A stretch of DNA of 64,000 bases from Monodelphis domestica. Its lineage: Eukaryota > Chordata > Mammalia > Didelphimorphia > Didelphidae. The notes below the pieces were generated by a model. That model saw nothing but the letters and a program-made list of their open reading frames with translations, had not been told where the DNA came from and made no database searches. Below are positions 22,200-33,393 of the stretch, one piece after another (positions within the stretch are counted from its first letter, which is position 1; each line of letters begins with the position of its first letter). The DNA lies in NCBI RefSeq assembly GCF_027887165.1, contig NC_077227.1, positions 540,385,889-540,449,888 of the forward strand. The letters run 5' to 3'. The translations under genes and the position numbers were made by a program.

Positions 22200-23075
22200 A
22201 TGGCTGGTTAATTATTATTCTAGTTGCCTTACATAGTCTTTATGCATGAAATCATCTGGCATTATGTCTTCAGATTTGTTGAACTGTGTTTTGTACATAG
22301 TATACATGCAACGGCTATTCAGTGAATGTAGGTGTATATAGTATATGTGTATATACACACATATATACGTACACATATATGCAGAGCTGACTATTAGAAT
22401 TAAGCAGTATCCACTGTTTCTAGCTATGAAGATTGTCTTAGAAAAGTACAGCTGGACTATTGTCTCCATTATTCTGTACATAGTAATTATAGCTAATCAT
22501 TTAATTAATTTAAAAATTGCCATGTAATGAACTTAGAGTTCACCAACAGTAGTTTTCCTCTGACATTTCTATATGGGAATGTCAAGTTTTCAAGGAATGT
22601 GGAGTTTAAATGTTTAACTTTGAATCTGTGAATAGGAATTTTTGGAGAACCTGACTATCGATAGGGGAACATTATTTTGTTTTACCATCTTTTGGAAGAA
22701 GCAAACATTTTTGAATATCCTACATATCCCTATTTAACACCTTCCCCGATATCAGTACTAAAAGGATTACTGAATTCTTTCCTGTGATGAATTGTCATTG
22801 GAGTCCTGTAAAATTCGACATCTGTATATGAGATACCTTGTTGGAAGGGAGCATTCAAGGATATGCTGTGCCTATGATAAGCCGGTTTTTTATCTTTTAA
22901 ATTTTTAATAGTTTAATAAACATTGACCTCTTATATTCTTTAAATGTCTCAATTAGTTATGTGACTTTAGTATATTGGCCTACCTTTGGCAATGACATTG
23001 AAAATCCTGGCTCTCCCTTTCTGGTGTTTTCATTAAGTATGTCTTCAATATTCACAAACTACTGCTTTATTTATA
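22200..23075. other. Unassigned, AT-rich
   Basis: It holds an alternating TA/CA tract at 22335-22380. Otherwise it is AT-rich sequence without a recognisable gene or repeat. Two short opposing ORFs (22215-22481, 22345-22527) span the alternating tract and are not credible genes. Confidence 0.35.
22335..22380. repeat. Alternating TA/CA tract
   Basis: Imperfect alternating purine-pyrimidine repeat (tatatagtatatgtgtatat followed by acacacatatatacgtacac). Confidence 0.8.
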
Positions 23076-23090
23076 CTATAATCATTTCTT

Positions 23091-23298
23091 TTTTTATTTC
23101 TTTTTAAACCCTTAACTTTCATCTTGGAGTCAATACTATGTATTGGCTCCAAGGCAGAAGAGTGGTAAGGGCTAGGCAATGGGGGTCAAGTGACTTGCCC
23201 AGGGTTACACAGCTGGGAAGTGTCTGAGGCCAGATTTGAATCTAGGACCTCCCATCTCTAGGGCTAGCTCTCAATCCACTGAGCTACCCAGCTGCCCC
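23091..23298 (-). mobile_element. tRNA-SINE (SINE1-like) with target duplication
   Basis: On the minus strand it has a tRNA-like head (gggggcagctgggtagctca), the central block agtcacttgacccccattgc and a tail built around the cttggagccaatac motif, ending in an A/T-rich run. It is flanked by a perfect 15-bp duplication ctataatcatttctt (23076-23090, 23299-23313). It is the same family as 58004-58215. The low divergence and intact duplication indicate a fairly recent L1-mediated insertion. Confidence 0.93.
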
Positions 23299-23379
23299 CT
23301 ATAATCATTTCTTAAAATAATTCTTTACCACAGCACTACTGTAAACACACATGCCCACACACCCACAAACACAAATTCA

Positions 23380-23870
23380 CAATTTGTCCAATATAGTGCT
23401 TATGACTGACATTGTTGCAAATAGCATTTTATGTCTATTAACTTTCAACCAAGAAGAAAGGAAATGTTTTCTGACAACCCTTCTCTGACACTGACCATTA
23501 CATTTGATTGGAATTCTTTTGCTTTTGTCTTAATTTTCATGTGCAAAATGCTCTTTTGACTCTACATTCTTTACTCAGTTTTAGTTCATATAAATCACCA
23601 TATTTCTCTTAAGTCTTTATATTTTTCTTTCCTTACAGCTCCTAATATCTCACTGCATTTATGTCATATTTCTTCATCTAGTCTCCAAGCATCGTGGTAC
23701 CCTCTTTGCTTTTAGTTTAGATTTTTTCCTACAAAAACAAATGCTGCTATGAATATTTTTGTATTTATGGGATATTTCTCTCATAAGAATTTGATGAAAA
23801 TGAAAGCAGACGTATGTTTTGTAATTGCTTTTTTATTATCTATTTTCCCCCACTTTGGTTAAAATCACCA
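23380..23870 (-). mobile_element. Very old L1 3' fragment, tentative
   Basis: The text aatgctgctatgaatatttttg at 23740-23761 and adjoining blocks resemble the L1 ORF2 C-terminal segment in antisense. Similarity is weak elsewhere. Confidence 0.35.
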
Positions 23871-25260
23871 TCTTAGATTTTTTTTCATCATTTTTCCTTT
23901 TTTCAATCTATCTTGAAAATAGTTTCCTGACTGCTTTGCAAAGTGTATCATTTCCAGTATAAATTTCTTTCTCTGTGTGGTCTGATCCAGCTGTTCCAAA
24001 TTCATTTTCTTAGTATTGTTACAGATTCTTTGCATACTATAGCATATAGAAAAGCCATAGAGTCCAATTTTGCTGGTTTCATTATTGTTGACAGTGGTCC
24101 ATTTTATATTGGATTTATCTGTAATCTGACTTTAGGTTCCATCTACAAACATTAACTGGGGATGGTTTTACTTAGCTTCAGCTTATAAAAATTTTCTTCA
24201 GTCTTATTTTCTATTCAACTATCCTTCTCTGTTTTGTGAGTTCACGTTGCTGGCATTCTTCCATCCTCCTCCTCTGTACATTCTGCAAATAAGCTTGTAT
24301 TCTAAACCATTATCTCCTTGGGTTACCATGTGTCTCTACTTGGTGAGGAGATTAAGCATTTGCTGGCAAAGGTGTTTTTTTGTGTTCTTTTGGCTTACTT
24401 GTTGTAGCAACTGTTTTTTATTGGTTAAAATTTTCTAGGAAATCATAATAGTCAGAGTCAATGTCCTCACTTTTATCCATTTCCCATTTTTCAAAGTTGA
24501 CAGGTTATTTAAACAAGTCAGTTTGGAACTGCTGTAATCACACACAGTGTCTTCTCTTCTTTTTACCTTTTTTTTCTAGTTTTCTGTTTACTTTGGCTTT
24601 TGCTCTGGCTGGTCGATACTATGACTACACACAGACAGATGATTCTGGAAGGACTGCTACATCTGTAACCAGTAATTTCTTGTCTGTTAGGATTACAGTC
24701 AATTTCTTTTTATGTTATGTCATTTGTTATTTGCCAGATCCAGGGTCTTCTGACTCTCTTCTTCAAAGAAAAAGTATTCATAATATAAACGCACGGGCCA
24801 TCAGTGTAGTTGACAAGCCTTTGGCTCCTTTCATTCCTAGGGCCTGAACAATATTTTCCAAATAGCTTTCCTACTCCCTATGTTTCCCTTTCATATTGAA
24901 TTCACAGAATATTTAAGTATATATTGATTTGATTCAATATCATTGGTTATAATTTGTTCAATTGTATATTACACATAGTAAGTGCTCAGTAAATACTGAA
25001 TGAATAAATACTTGGCTTGATAAAATTGTTCCTTTTTTACATTTTATAGATGACTTGTTTTTTCTTCACAATCACACATCTCACTATCTGATTTAAAAAA
25101 CAAAAAAAAAATTGTATCAAAGAAAAACAATTAGGTAAAACCAAGATGACCACTGAGAGCAAATGTGACATTCTGTATAGATGTGGTCTGCTTTTCTATC
25201 AATGAGAGAAAATATGTCTCATCATTTTTCATCTCAAACCATTACTAGTCATTGCGTTTA
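23871..25260. other. Unassigned; possible unknown old repeat
   Basis: No gene recognised. The 128-codon plus frame at 24461-24847 is hydrophobic and low complexity at its start (residues 30-50) and has no domain I recognise. The segment 24590-24850 is of more even composition and could be part of an old interspersed repeat, but I cannot name one. Confidence 0.3.
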
Positions 25261-25264
25261 AAGA

Positions 25265-25445
25265 AAGAAGAATAGTGTGGCGCAGAATTTGAAGGCAGAG
25301 AATTTGGGTTCAAATCCTAACACTACCATTTAGTGTTATTATGACTTTGGACAAATTCGAGAATTCCTCAGTTTCTCTTAAGATAAAATGAAACAATAGC
25401 ACATTACAACTTCTAAGATTTCTTCTGATTCCAAATCTAATCTTT
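25265..25445 (+). mobile_element. MIR-type SINE
   Basis: The order is agaatttgggttcaaatcct (25297-25316), a diverged core, then cctcagtttctcttaagata and aaaatgaaacaatagcac. Confidence 0.5.
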
Positions 25446-25685
25446 TAAGTGTTATTTCATTTATTTTATTGGAGTCTTCTTTATAGATATATGTCTCCTG
25501 GTTTGGGATTTCTGATAACTTAGGGTGGTGCAAATTTGCATATATCCCAAACTCTCATCTAAACCACTTCAAAATGATAAGAAATGTGCCAATAATGCCA
25601 TAAATTTAAATTAAATGAGAGGATTAGATGCATCACCTGTAAGATCCCTTTCTGTTCTAAAACTTTTTCTAAAATCCTCATCTTC

Positions 25686-25860
25686 TTTAAATCAATTCCA
25701 ATTATCAGTTTCAATGCAGAAGATAGCAAAGGCTAGGCAATTGGGGTTAAATGATTTGCCCAGTGTCACACAGATAGGACATATCTAAGGTCAGAGTTGA
25801 ACCCAAGACCTTTCATCTCTAGACCTGTTCTCTACCCAATGTGCTAACTAGCTGCTTCTC
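25686..25860 (-). mobile_element. tRNA-SINE (SINE1-like), antisense
   Basis: Plus strand gcaaaggctaggcaattggg, tgatttgcccagtgtcacac, cctttcatctctagacctgt and gtgctaactagctgcttctc give the reversed order of the family at 23.1 kb. It is more diverged, and no duplication was found. Confidence 0.75.
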
Positions 25861-26100
25861 AGTTCTAAATCTTTTATTTCCCTAATTTCCTCCTCGCCAG
25901 GAATAGTTCCATTATCTGTACCAAGTGATCCTGGGCCTCAGAAAGGAGAGAAAGAAAATAGAAAACAACTCCAAGGGCAAATCCAGGGAACTGGAAGAGT
26001 GGTGGTATACTTCCTATAAGTAGGAAAATTTGAAGGAGGAATTAGGTGTTGTTTTTTTTTTTTGTAAAATATAACTTCAAACTGAGAAATACTAATTATG

Positions 26101-26360
26101 AGCTATGTGATGCAATGGATAGAGTGCTAGCCCTGTAGTCAGGAAAACTCATCTTCCTGAATTCAAATCTGGCCTCAGACACTTACTAGCTCTTTCACCT
26201 TGCACAAATCACTTAAATCACTTATTTGCCTCAGCTTCTTCATCTATAAAATGATCTGGAGAAGGAAATGGCAAACCATACCAGTATCTTTGCCAAGAAA
26301 ATCCCAAATGTGGTCACAAAGATTCAAATATTACTGAAAAGAATGACTGAAGAATAACAA
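26101..26360 (+). mobile_element. tRNA-SINE with RTE/Bov-B-type tail
   Basis: Head gatgcaatggatagagtgct, centre ctggcctcagacacttacta, tail gagaaggaaatggcaaacca followed by ccagtatctttgccaagaaa and gactgaagaataacaa. Same family as 15.87 kb. Confidence 0.87.
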
Positions 26361-26539
26361 ATATGAGTTACCTAAAGGACATCCAGATGGAGATATTCAG
26401 GAAATCTAAAGTTTTAATGGAGAGGTTGAACCTCTACAGATGAATGGAACTACATAACTATTTACCTACTCAAATACTATGATAGCTAAAATACCATCAA
26501 GTACTATCAGAGCTCAAAAGGTATCATAACTCAAAATCC

Positions 26540-27595
26540 ATGATCCAATTATTTTTTGATATCCTTTTAGCCTCAAATTTAATATGTACAAAACTTAACT
26601 TATCTTTTTTCTTCAAGTCCACCCTTCTTTCTAAGTTTCCTATTACTGACAAAGGCACCTCTATCTTTCCAAATCACCCAGACTTTATAACTTATGTCAT
26701 CCTCAACTCTTCACTCTCTATTACACTCTCCCTCATCCAATCTGCAGCCAAATCCTGTCAATTCTACCTTCTCAACATTTCTCATATACACTCTCTTCTC
26801 CTCTCTGATACTGTCAACACTCTGGCACAACTCTAGTGCAACTCTTTACCTCATAGTTAAATTATTTCTACAACCTTGCCTCAAGTCTCTTCCTTCTTCA
26901 AACAATTTCTTTCTCAAAGTCATTTCCCTAAAGCTCTATTTTGATCATATCACTCTTTCTCTAGTTCCTCCTTTCTCCCCAATTCAGAAAACTTCAGTCA
27001 ATTTTGATCGCCTCTCAAGGTCAAATACAAAATTCTCTGTCAGACTTTTAAAGCCTTTCATAATCTGGTCCCTTCCTACCTTTCCAGTCATTTTTACATT
27101 TTATATTCTTCCAGATAGTCTACCATTGAGTGACTCTAGCTCCCTTGTTATTCCTCACTCAAAATAAACCATTCCCTAACTTCATACATTTTTCCTGGCT
27201 CCAGAATATGCCTGGAATGCTCTCTCTTCTCACCTCTGCCTCCTGAGTTCTCTGTCTTCCTCCAAGCCATGCAGCTAAAATCCAAACATCTTAAAGAAGC
27301 CTCGCCTGATCAAAAGAGGTAATATTTGCAAAGTACTTAGTGCAGTTCCTAAAATATAACAGACACTATATCCATGCTTATTCCCTTCATTTCCCCTGAT
27401 CCTCCTTAATTCATGGACCTTCCCTCTGAGATTACTTCCAATTTATCCTTTATAATCTTATTCCTACATAGTTGTTTGCATTTCTTCTTCACCATTAGAT
27501 CCTCTAAGACAGAAATTGTTTGCCTTTCTTTGTATCTCCAACAATTATCAGAGTGATAGGCATATAGTAGGCAATTAATAAATGCTACTTGACAT
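26540..27595 (+). mobile_element. L2 LINE, ORF2 C-terminal half to 3' end
   Basis: The stretch from cctcaaatttaatatgtaca runs collinear with the copies at 1-1612 and 12 kb: cagccaaatcctgtcaattc, ttttgatcatatcactcttt, cctggaatgctctctcttct and a tail ending gcaattaataaatgctactt at 27572-27591. The 98- and 157-codon plus frames here are remnants of this pseudogene and are not genes. Confidence 0.77.
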
Positions 27596-27980
27596 GACTT
27601 TACTTAACTCTATCCACTCTGTCCCCATTCCCAAAAGAAATGTTATAAGAAGTGTCCTACTACTTTATTTGTCCTCTTGTTTATCTGCAACCAAAACCAC
27701 ATAAAGGCATCAGTGATATCATTATGAATTCCCCAAGTATAGGAAATGTTAATTCTTTGTGGTGTTCCAACTAACTTTAGTTAATCTCTCTAACCACTAT
27801 TTTAAAAGAGCCTACTCTGTGCCAGCCTTGTGGATACAAAAACAAAACTGAAACAAATGATAAAATGAAGGGAATAAACAAGAACAAAATACATTCTAAT
27901 AACATTAAATTAATGTTAATATCTACCTATAATGTTGCCATTGTGTGAACTTCTACCACTAGTGCCAAGTGTGCATAGTC
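27596..27980. other. Unassigned sequence
   Basis: Contains a short stretch (27805-27850) resembling a reversed L2 tail; otherwise nothing recognised. Confidence 0.3.
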
Positions 27981-27984
27981 TCTA

Positions 27985-28180
27985 ATGGGTATGGTGGTGA
28001 GAGTGTTGGATTTGGTGTGACAGGACTTTGCGGTGACTCACTTCTACCACTTTGTAGATATGTGACTGAGGGGAAATCATTAAACCTTTAGCCCTCAGTT
28101 TCCTCACCTATGAAATGAGGGGGATTGACTACGTGACCTTTAAGTTGATTTTTCTAGGTCAGTGACCTTGTGAATTTGTC
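27985..28180 (+). mobile_element. MIR-type SINE
   Basis: The order is gttggatttggtgtgacagg, tatgtgactgaggggaaatc, cctcagtttcctcacctatg and aaatgagggggattgactac. Confidence 0.6.
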
Positions 28181-28189
28181 TTAGAGTTG

Positions 28190-28310
28190 CCTGACTGTCA
28201 GGGAGTTTTAAGGGCTTTGCCCATTATCACATGGTTAGTCAATATCATTTAAAGGTTTTGAACTCAGTTCTGATATTTAGTCCAGGTTCTCTCCACTATA
28301 TTACTCTACT
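28190..28310 (-). mobile_element. SINE fragment, antisense
   Basis: Plus strand gggctttgcccattatcaca, then aggttttgaactcagttctg and ccaggttctctccactat, is a reversed tRNA-SINE. Confidence 0.5.
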
Positions 28311-28399
28311 TTGCATCTTGATTAGCTAGAATAATAGTAGTTAGTGTTTACTTGGTTTGCTGCTTTGAGATGAAGTAGTTGAACCAGCTAATGTGGGTA

Positions 28400-28859
28400 A
28401 TGATGACCTTTTCTAGATGGCTTAAAATAGCAACTTAAATGGCACAGTCCCTTCAGTTTTGTGGCTGTCTTTAGATAATCAACTGCAAGGAAGAGTAAAG
28501 AAAAATTGCCACATACAGCTTTAAATTTTTTTGATTAATAGGATCTGATGTCTCTGTAATGGTATTTAGTAAATTATAATGCTCTGATTAAATTATAGTC
28601 CTGTAGCAAAGAGTTGTGAATTCAATTATGCAACTTAGCTTCCAGCTATCCTGCATATTTCATCAAAAGCTCCCAATGGTGGCAATAGTCCTGATTTTCA
28701 ACAAGGAAAAATAAATATTAGGTACAATCTGGGTGGAAAAGATCCCCAGTTTATAAGAACCTCATAGAGATGGCCTGCAACCACACCACTATTGCCACAA
28801 TCATCCCAATCTTAAATTTCCCCATTTAAAATAACATTATTCTGGGGATTTATACCATG
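28400..28859. promoter_or_regulatory. Candidate conserved non-coding element, left half
   Basis: Repeat-free, with dense homeodomain-type cores (tttgattaatagg, gtaaattataatg, ctgattaaattatag, gaattcaattatgc). It has no frame of note. The texture matches a developmental enhancer, but conservation is untested. Continuous with the next block. Confidence 0.38.
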
Positions 28860-29260
28860 CCGTATTTCATTACTATCCATGTTAGTTCTGACAGGGTGCC
28901 ACCATCTGGAAATCCACAGAGAGAAATCAATAGAAGCTGCATGTGTTTCATATCGAGTCCCATGTGGAAAACATTTCTAGAGGTGTCAGGGCCTGGGAAA
29001 CCAGAGGGCTCATTGAGCACTGAGTTCAAGCTTAGGAGGCAAACCCTTATGGACAAATTAACACTTGGAGAGTATAAAATTCAGGTAGTAATGAGAATAC
29101 ATGTGTTTGCTTTCAGGGATTCTAAATTGCCCTAATTAGAAGACGGTCTCTGAATTAAATGGCCTCCCTGAGGTGAGGCAATAACCCACTGTTGTGGACA
29201 AAGATTCCTAAAAATCTGGGTAAAGGTAGCAAGTCACATGTACATTGTCCAAGAAATTGA
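28860..29260. promoter_or_regulatory. Candidate conserved non-coding element, right half
   Basis: High-complexity, repeat-free sequence with an even base mix. It has open frames on both strands (92 codons plus at 28857-29135, 68 codons minus) without domains or splice-flanked structure. It ends with gccctaattagaagac. Could be an old unannotated exon or an enhancer; the enhancer reading is preferred. Confidence 0.38.
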
Positions 29261-30595
29261 CTTTGGATTCATTGAAAGTGTGAGTTAGAAATAAAATGGT
29301 AAAGACTTAGATAAAATAAAATGAGAGATAAAGAAGGAAGGGAAGAAAGTCATTTATTGATCTTCCAATTAACAACTCTGGGGAACTGTGGCACTCACAT
29401 TTGGAGAGAATAACTCCTAAATCTACTTGGTACATAGTAAATAAATATTTAATACATTTTCCAATCCATCCATTCATCATCTGTCCATCCATCCATCCAT
29501 CTATACTTTCACTTTTATCAGAGTTGAGAGAGCTAATTGAAATAAGATGTTGACTATTGTTTTTAGAGTGGGTGACACCTTTCGTACCACTTGGACTCAG
29601 ATGCTCTTCAAAGTATGAAGTCAATGGGAAAAAATGAAATGCAAGCCTAATGGGAAGTGATTACTAAGTTGTTTTATTCACATAGCAGTTTTTATTCTGA
29701 AAGTTCATTGGGGAACAGAGTGGGTATTTCACATGGGCCAAATGGAGCTTTGCCAAACACAATGATATCCAAGAGCACATTTCCTATTTAGCTTGGTATA
29801 TTTCTTACCCATTATGACCATTCTCTTCATGCCTTACTTTGTGGTGCTCCATATCCATGCTACCATGACATTTTCAGGGTCATATCTAAATGTGATTCTT
29901 CTCTACAGCCCAACTTGCTTGCCTCTTAAGACCTGTGGAGGAAAGGTTAGATCACAGACTTCCTTAGCATGACTATATCTGTGATCAGACTGTCCCCCTT
30001 TTCCCTTAATCAAATTTTTCCCACAAAAATGTTTTCTCTTAGATGAAAATATATCTAGATATAGATCTATGGAAGGAGGAGAGAGGTATCTCATAACAGA
30101 TGCACTAGAATATATTTTAAATGTTAAGTTCACTACTCATTAAAAGTGTTGCTGATATGTTTATATAAGAAAAAGATGACTACTCTTTCTTTTTTTACTA
30201 CTCTTTGTAAGATTTCAATTGTTTATATTATTGAAGGATAGTACTAAGAATTCAGATCAGTGTTGTACCCTTTCTTGAATCCAGAGGAATAGCTAGAATT
30301 ATATCTCTCTATTCTCAATGAAGAGTTGGGGGATTATAGATGCGGAATGCTGCATAAGTTATTAGGAATGGTTGGTGTGAGAGTTCCTTTTGCTTAGTTA
30401 CTTACATTTGTTACAAAACAGTATTTTAGTGGAGTAGTTGGTGACAGTTGCCTAAAAACAAAACACTTAAAAGAACAAATATGGCTCAGAATCAAGAAAT
30501 GAAAGAGGCCAAGTGTTGAATGACTAGACAGAAATGTTTGCATATATATCATGAACAATTCATCAAGTAGGAAAAAAGCAGGTCCTAAACATATA
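29261..30595. other. Unassigned; short (ATCC)n tract
   Basis: An imperfect atcc repeat lies at 29461-29502. The rest is unique-looking AT-rich sequence. ORFs at 29307-29624 and 29903-30133 (minus) show no domain. I see no strong repeat signature. Confidence 0.35.
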
Positions 30596-30598
30596 TAA

Positions 30599-30800
30599 CA
30601 GTAATATCAAACTCAAATAGAAATGTGGGCCCCTGACCCATATCTAAAGATCCCTATGGATTGCATATTAAATTAGAAGAACACATGTTAATACCATCTA
30701 TATTTTACTATATTTTTATTTATCTTGTTAAATATTTCATAATTATATTTTAATTTGGTGTGGACTGCACATGATGCATGGGCTGAGTTTAACACCTCTC
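30599..30800. mobile_element. Short hAT-like non-autonomous DNA transposon
   Basis: The 5' end cagtaatatcaaactcaaat and the 3' end gggctgagtttaacacctct form imperfect terminal inverted repeats sharing a caaactca/tgagttt core. Length is about 200 bp and the interior is AT-rich. Flanks atatataa and acatatag agree at 6 of 8 positions, in line with an aged 8-bp hAT duplication. No transposase. Confidence 0.55.
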
Positions 30801-30829
30801 ACATATAGTATTCAATAAAATCACAATGT

Positions 30830-32660
30830 AATTAAATATCTTACATGATAAGAAAATATTCAATATAAACAAGTCATCACTGAATCAGCTGTAGATTATT
30901 GGCTTCTTAAAACAATGGCCAACAGCAGCATCAAATTAGAAGGTAAAGGACAAATGAGGAAATATGGCATATAGATAACCCCGACACAACCTATTTGAAT
31001 TATTTATCAATGTAAAAAATGAGATGTGAATAAAGAATAGACATATTTCAGTTTCTTAGCTATATCAATTTGTTATAAAACAAATACAACAAATATGATG
31101 TTGAAAGAGCATTGAAACTAGGCAACATTTGATTACTTTGACAATCAATAAGAGCAAGAAGTTGAGAAAATCATCAATTTATGATTTAAGGTAATTTTAT
31201 AAATATCGTGAAGGAAAATGTTAGAAAACTTTGAGCACTGTTGTCTCTTAAAAAAATTATCAGAGTGGGAGAAAACTTGCCATGAGAACTGATTAATCTA
31301 TATCCTTTCAGGAGGATTTACATTTGAAAGTAGAACAAAAAACACAAAAAAATGGAAAAAATCTGTAAAGAAATACATCAAGGTGTTTTCTTCATCTGTG
31401 AAAAGTGTAACACCAAATTTAGACTATAAACATTTAACTAGACTCTAAACTCTAAACATAAACAGATGTTTCCTGATATATTTTATGAGGAAATAAGAAT
31501 GTCAGTACATAAAATCAAAATGGAGAGATCAGTTGGATTAAAGTAAGTCTATCCATATAACTATAGGGCAGGTTACCCAATTTTGAGGATATCAAAGCAC
31601 TGATTCTTCAGATATATCAAATAGGACATAGGACATTACCAAGTTATGAAAATAAATCACAGACATTATAAATAAAAATATTTTAAAATCTTGCCAATAA
31701 ACCAGGCATATGCCTATTTTCTCATAACTATAAAATCTTTGTGCAAATAATTTACATGTGTATGGAATGTATTGTTGATGAAAATCTGAGAGGAGGATAG
31801 ACAGGCTTTTATAAATGCTATTCTAAAGCAGACAACTTCTTGACAGTCATACAATTGACTGAAAGGTGCAGAGAATGCAAGACCCCACTGTGCTTATTGT
31901 TTGTGATTATAAAAAAGAAAAAGCATTTGATTTGGTAAAACAGAAGTGAGACTTAAAGACCTTCCTCAGACAAGGTGTCTCCTATGCATGTTAAGCTCAT
32001 AAAAAGATCCTTAAACATACACCAAAAGAGTTTTGTTCAACCTTCCTTTGGTTTTTACTATTAAAGCAAAGCACAAAATGAGGAGAGTTATGCTCTCTGA
32101 AGGTGTTCTTCACTATTGTAAAGAATTTCCAAGAGTCCAAGTGTAAGAAGGATCCCTTAGCAATGTTAAGTCTTCTAGATTTTCCAATTTGTGGATGACA
32201 TTTTTGCCTTTAAAAAATCAAGCTTAGGAGCCTCCAAGGGAAGAGTTATAATCATTCAAAAGAAGTCAGCTTAACAATTCAATAGGAAAAATTAAATTGA
32301 GAAAGTCCATCATTTAGCCTATGACATATACTTTCACTGGCATCCAACAGAACTTGTCCATCAGTATTTAGATCTTGGACAAAAACTATATTTTGCTAAT
32401 AAATTGGGCCTAGAACTTAATAGAAGGAGAAGAATGGAATGAATTTTTTTTATGAGATTATGCAGTGGTTTCAATGACCTTACACTCTTTCTTGGTATTG
32501 CGAGGAGGGACTTTTCCAGTACCAATATTCTTATGGAGGTACTATATTACTGTTAATCATAGAATACCACAGCATTCAAGGAATGAAAATTACAGGTCAC
32601 TTCACAAGCAATGGAAACACTCCTATTGGCACAAATAGTTTATAACCAAGAATGAATTTC
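30830..32660 (+). mobile_element. RTE (Bov-B-like) LINE, decayed ORF2
   Basis: The conceptual translation is broken but collinear with RTE-type reverse transcriptase. Near 31700-31850 there is a decayed stretch followed by an LCLLFV-like block (31892-31911) with an AFD-like remnant. An FADD-like remnant lies near 32190, and a block near 32410-32430 reads LNRRRR-like. The 30.83-31.6 kb part is a weaker match. This LINE class is the likely mobiliser of the RTE-tailed SINEs in this window. Confidence 0.6.
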
Positions 32661-32714
32661 CACCAAATTGCACTGGAAACATACATTTGAAAATAACATG
32701 AAGGAGAGGATTGT

Positions 32715-33393
32715 GGAAAGATGGCAGAAAAAGGCAGAAAATTACCTAGGTCTCCCAAATTCTCACAAATATAATTTAAAATATTGCCTCAAAGTGAACT
32801 TTAAGGTGACAGAAATTATAAAAGTTAGGTTAGAGCAGTTTTACATCCTAAGATAACTTGGGAAGACATTAGAAAAGATCTGACCTCCTGGGGCAGTGGT
32901 CTGACCTTATTGAAGTATGGATATCTCCAGGCATATACCATAAGTTGCTAAAAAATAGCAAGCCCAGGGTGGGGTGGGGGAGGAGGGCAGCTGTGATAGA
33001 AGCCTCAGCTTTTGGATCTTCCCACAAAAGTTCTGTTTAGGGGTTGGGCCAGAAGACTGTGGGGCCTCAGCTGATGCTGAATATGGGGCCTGGATATAGT
33101 GACCAGAGGCCATTATAGATAGTGACTGAAGATAATAAGGAGTGAACACACCCTAGTAAGTGTAATCACATAGCATTGGGATCCTGCTGGCTATAGTCTC
33201 CCCCAGGAGGGCAGAGGCCCTAGCTTAAGGGCCCAGAGCATAAGGGTACAAGCAGTTGTGTTGGCAGTGGTGATGGGAGTTCTAGTCACAGCTCAGGGGC
33301 TAAGAGGAGTAACAGAGAACACTTATAGCTAAGGCATGAGCCAGAGGAGTAGTGACCTAAACTATGATTGGATTACAGACAGTGAAGAAAGTG
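32715..33393 (+). mobile_element. L1 5' UTR-like sequence
   Basis: Starts at ggaaagatggcagaaaaagg, the style of an L1 5' end. It is followed by a moderately GC-rich segment with gccagaagactgtggggcct and ggcagaggccctagctta and no coding frame. It stops abruptly at 33393, where a minus-strand L1 begins inside ORF2. It could be the 5' end of the older plus-strand L1 seen from 37866. Confidence 0.45.

Noticed and set aside
24461..24847. 128-codon plus ORF with a hydrophobic stretch
   Set aside because: No start context, promoter, domain or conservation evidence; the hydrophobic part comes from a T-rich tract.
26694..27167. 157-codon plus-strand ORF
   Set aside because: It is part of a decayed L2 ORF2 in the wrong frame; Ser/Leu/Phe-rich low-complexity translation.
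29461..29502. Short tandem atcc units as a possible CRISPR-like array
   Set aside because: Units are 4 bp with no spacers; an ordinary simple repeat in a eukaryotic genome.
32668..32856. 62-codon plus ORF
   Set aside because: It crosses from decayed RTE sequence into an L1 5' UTR-like start; no domain.
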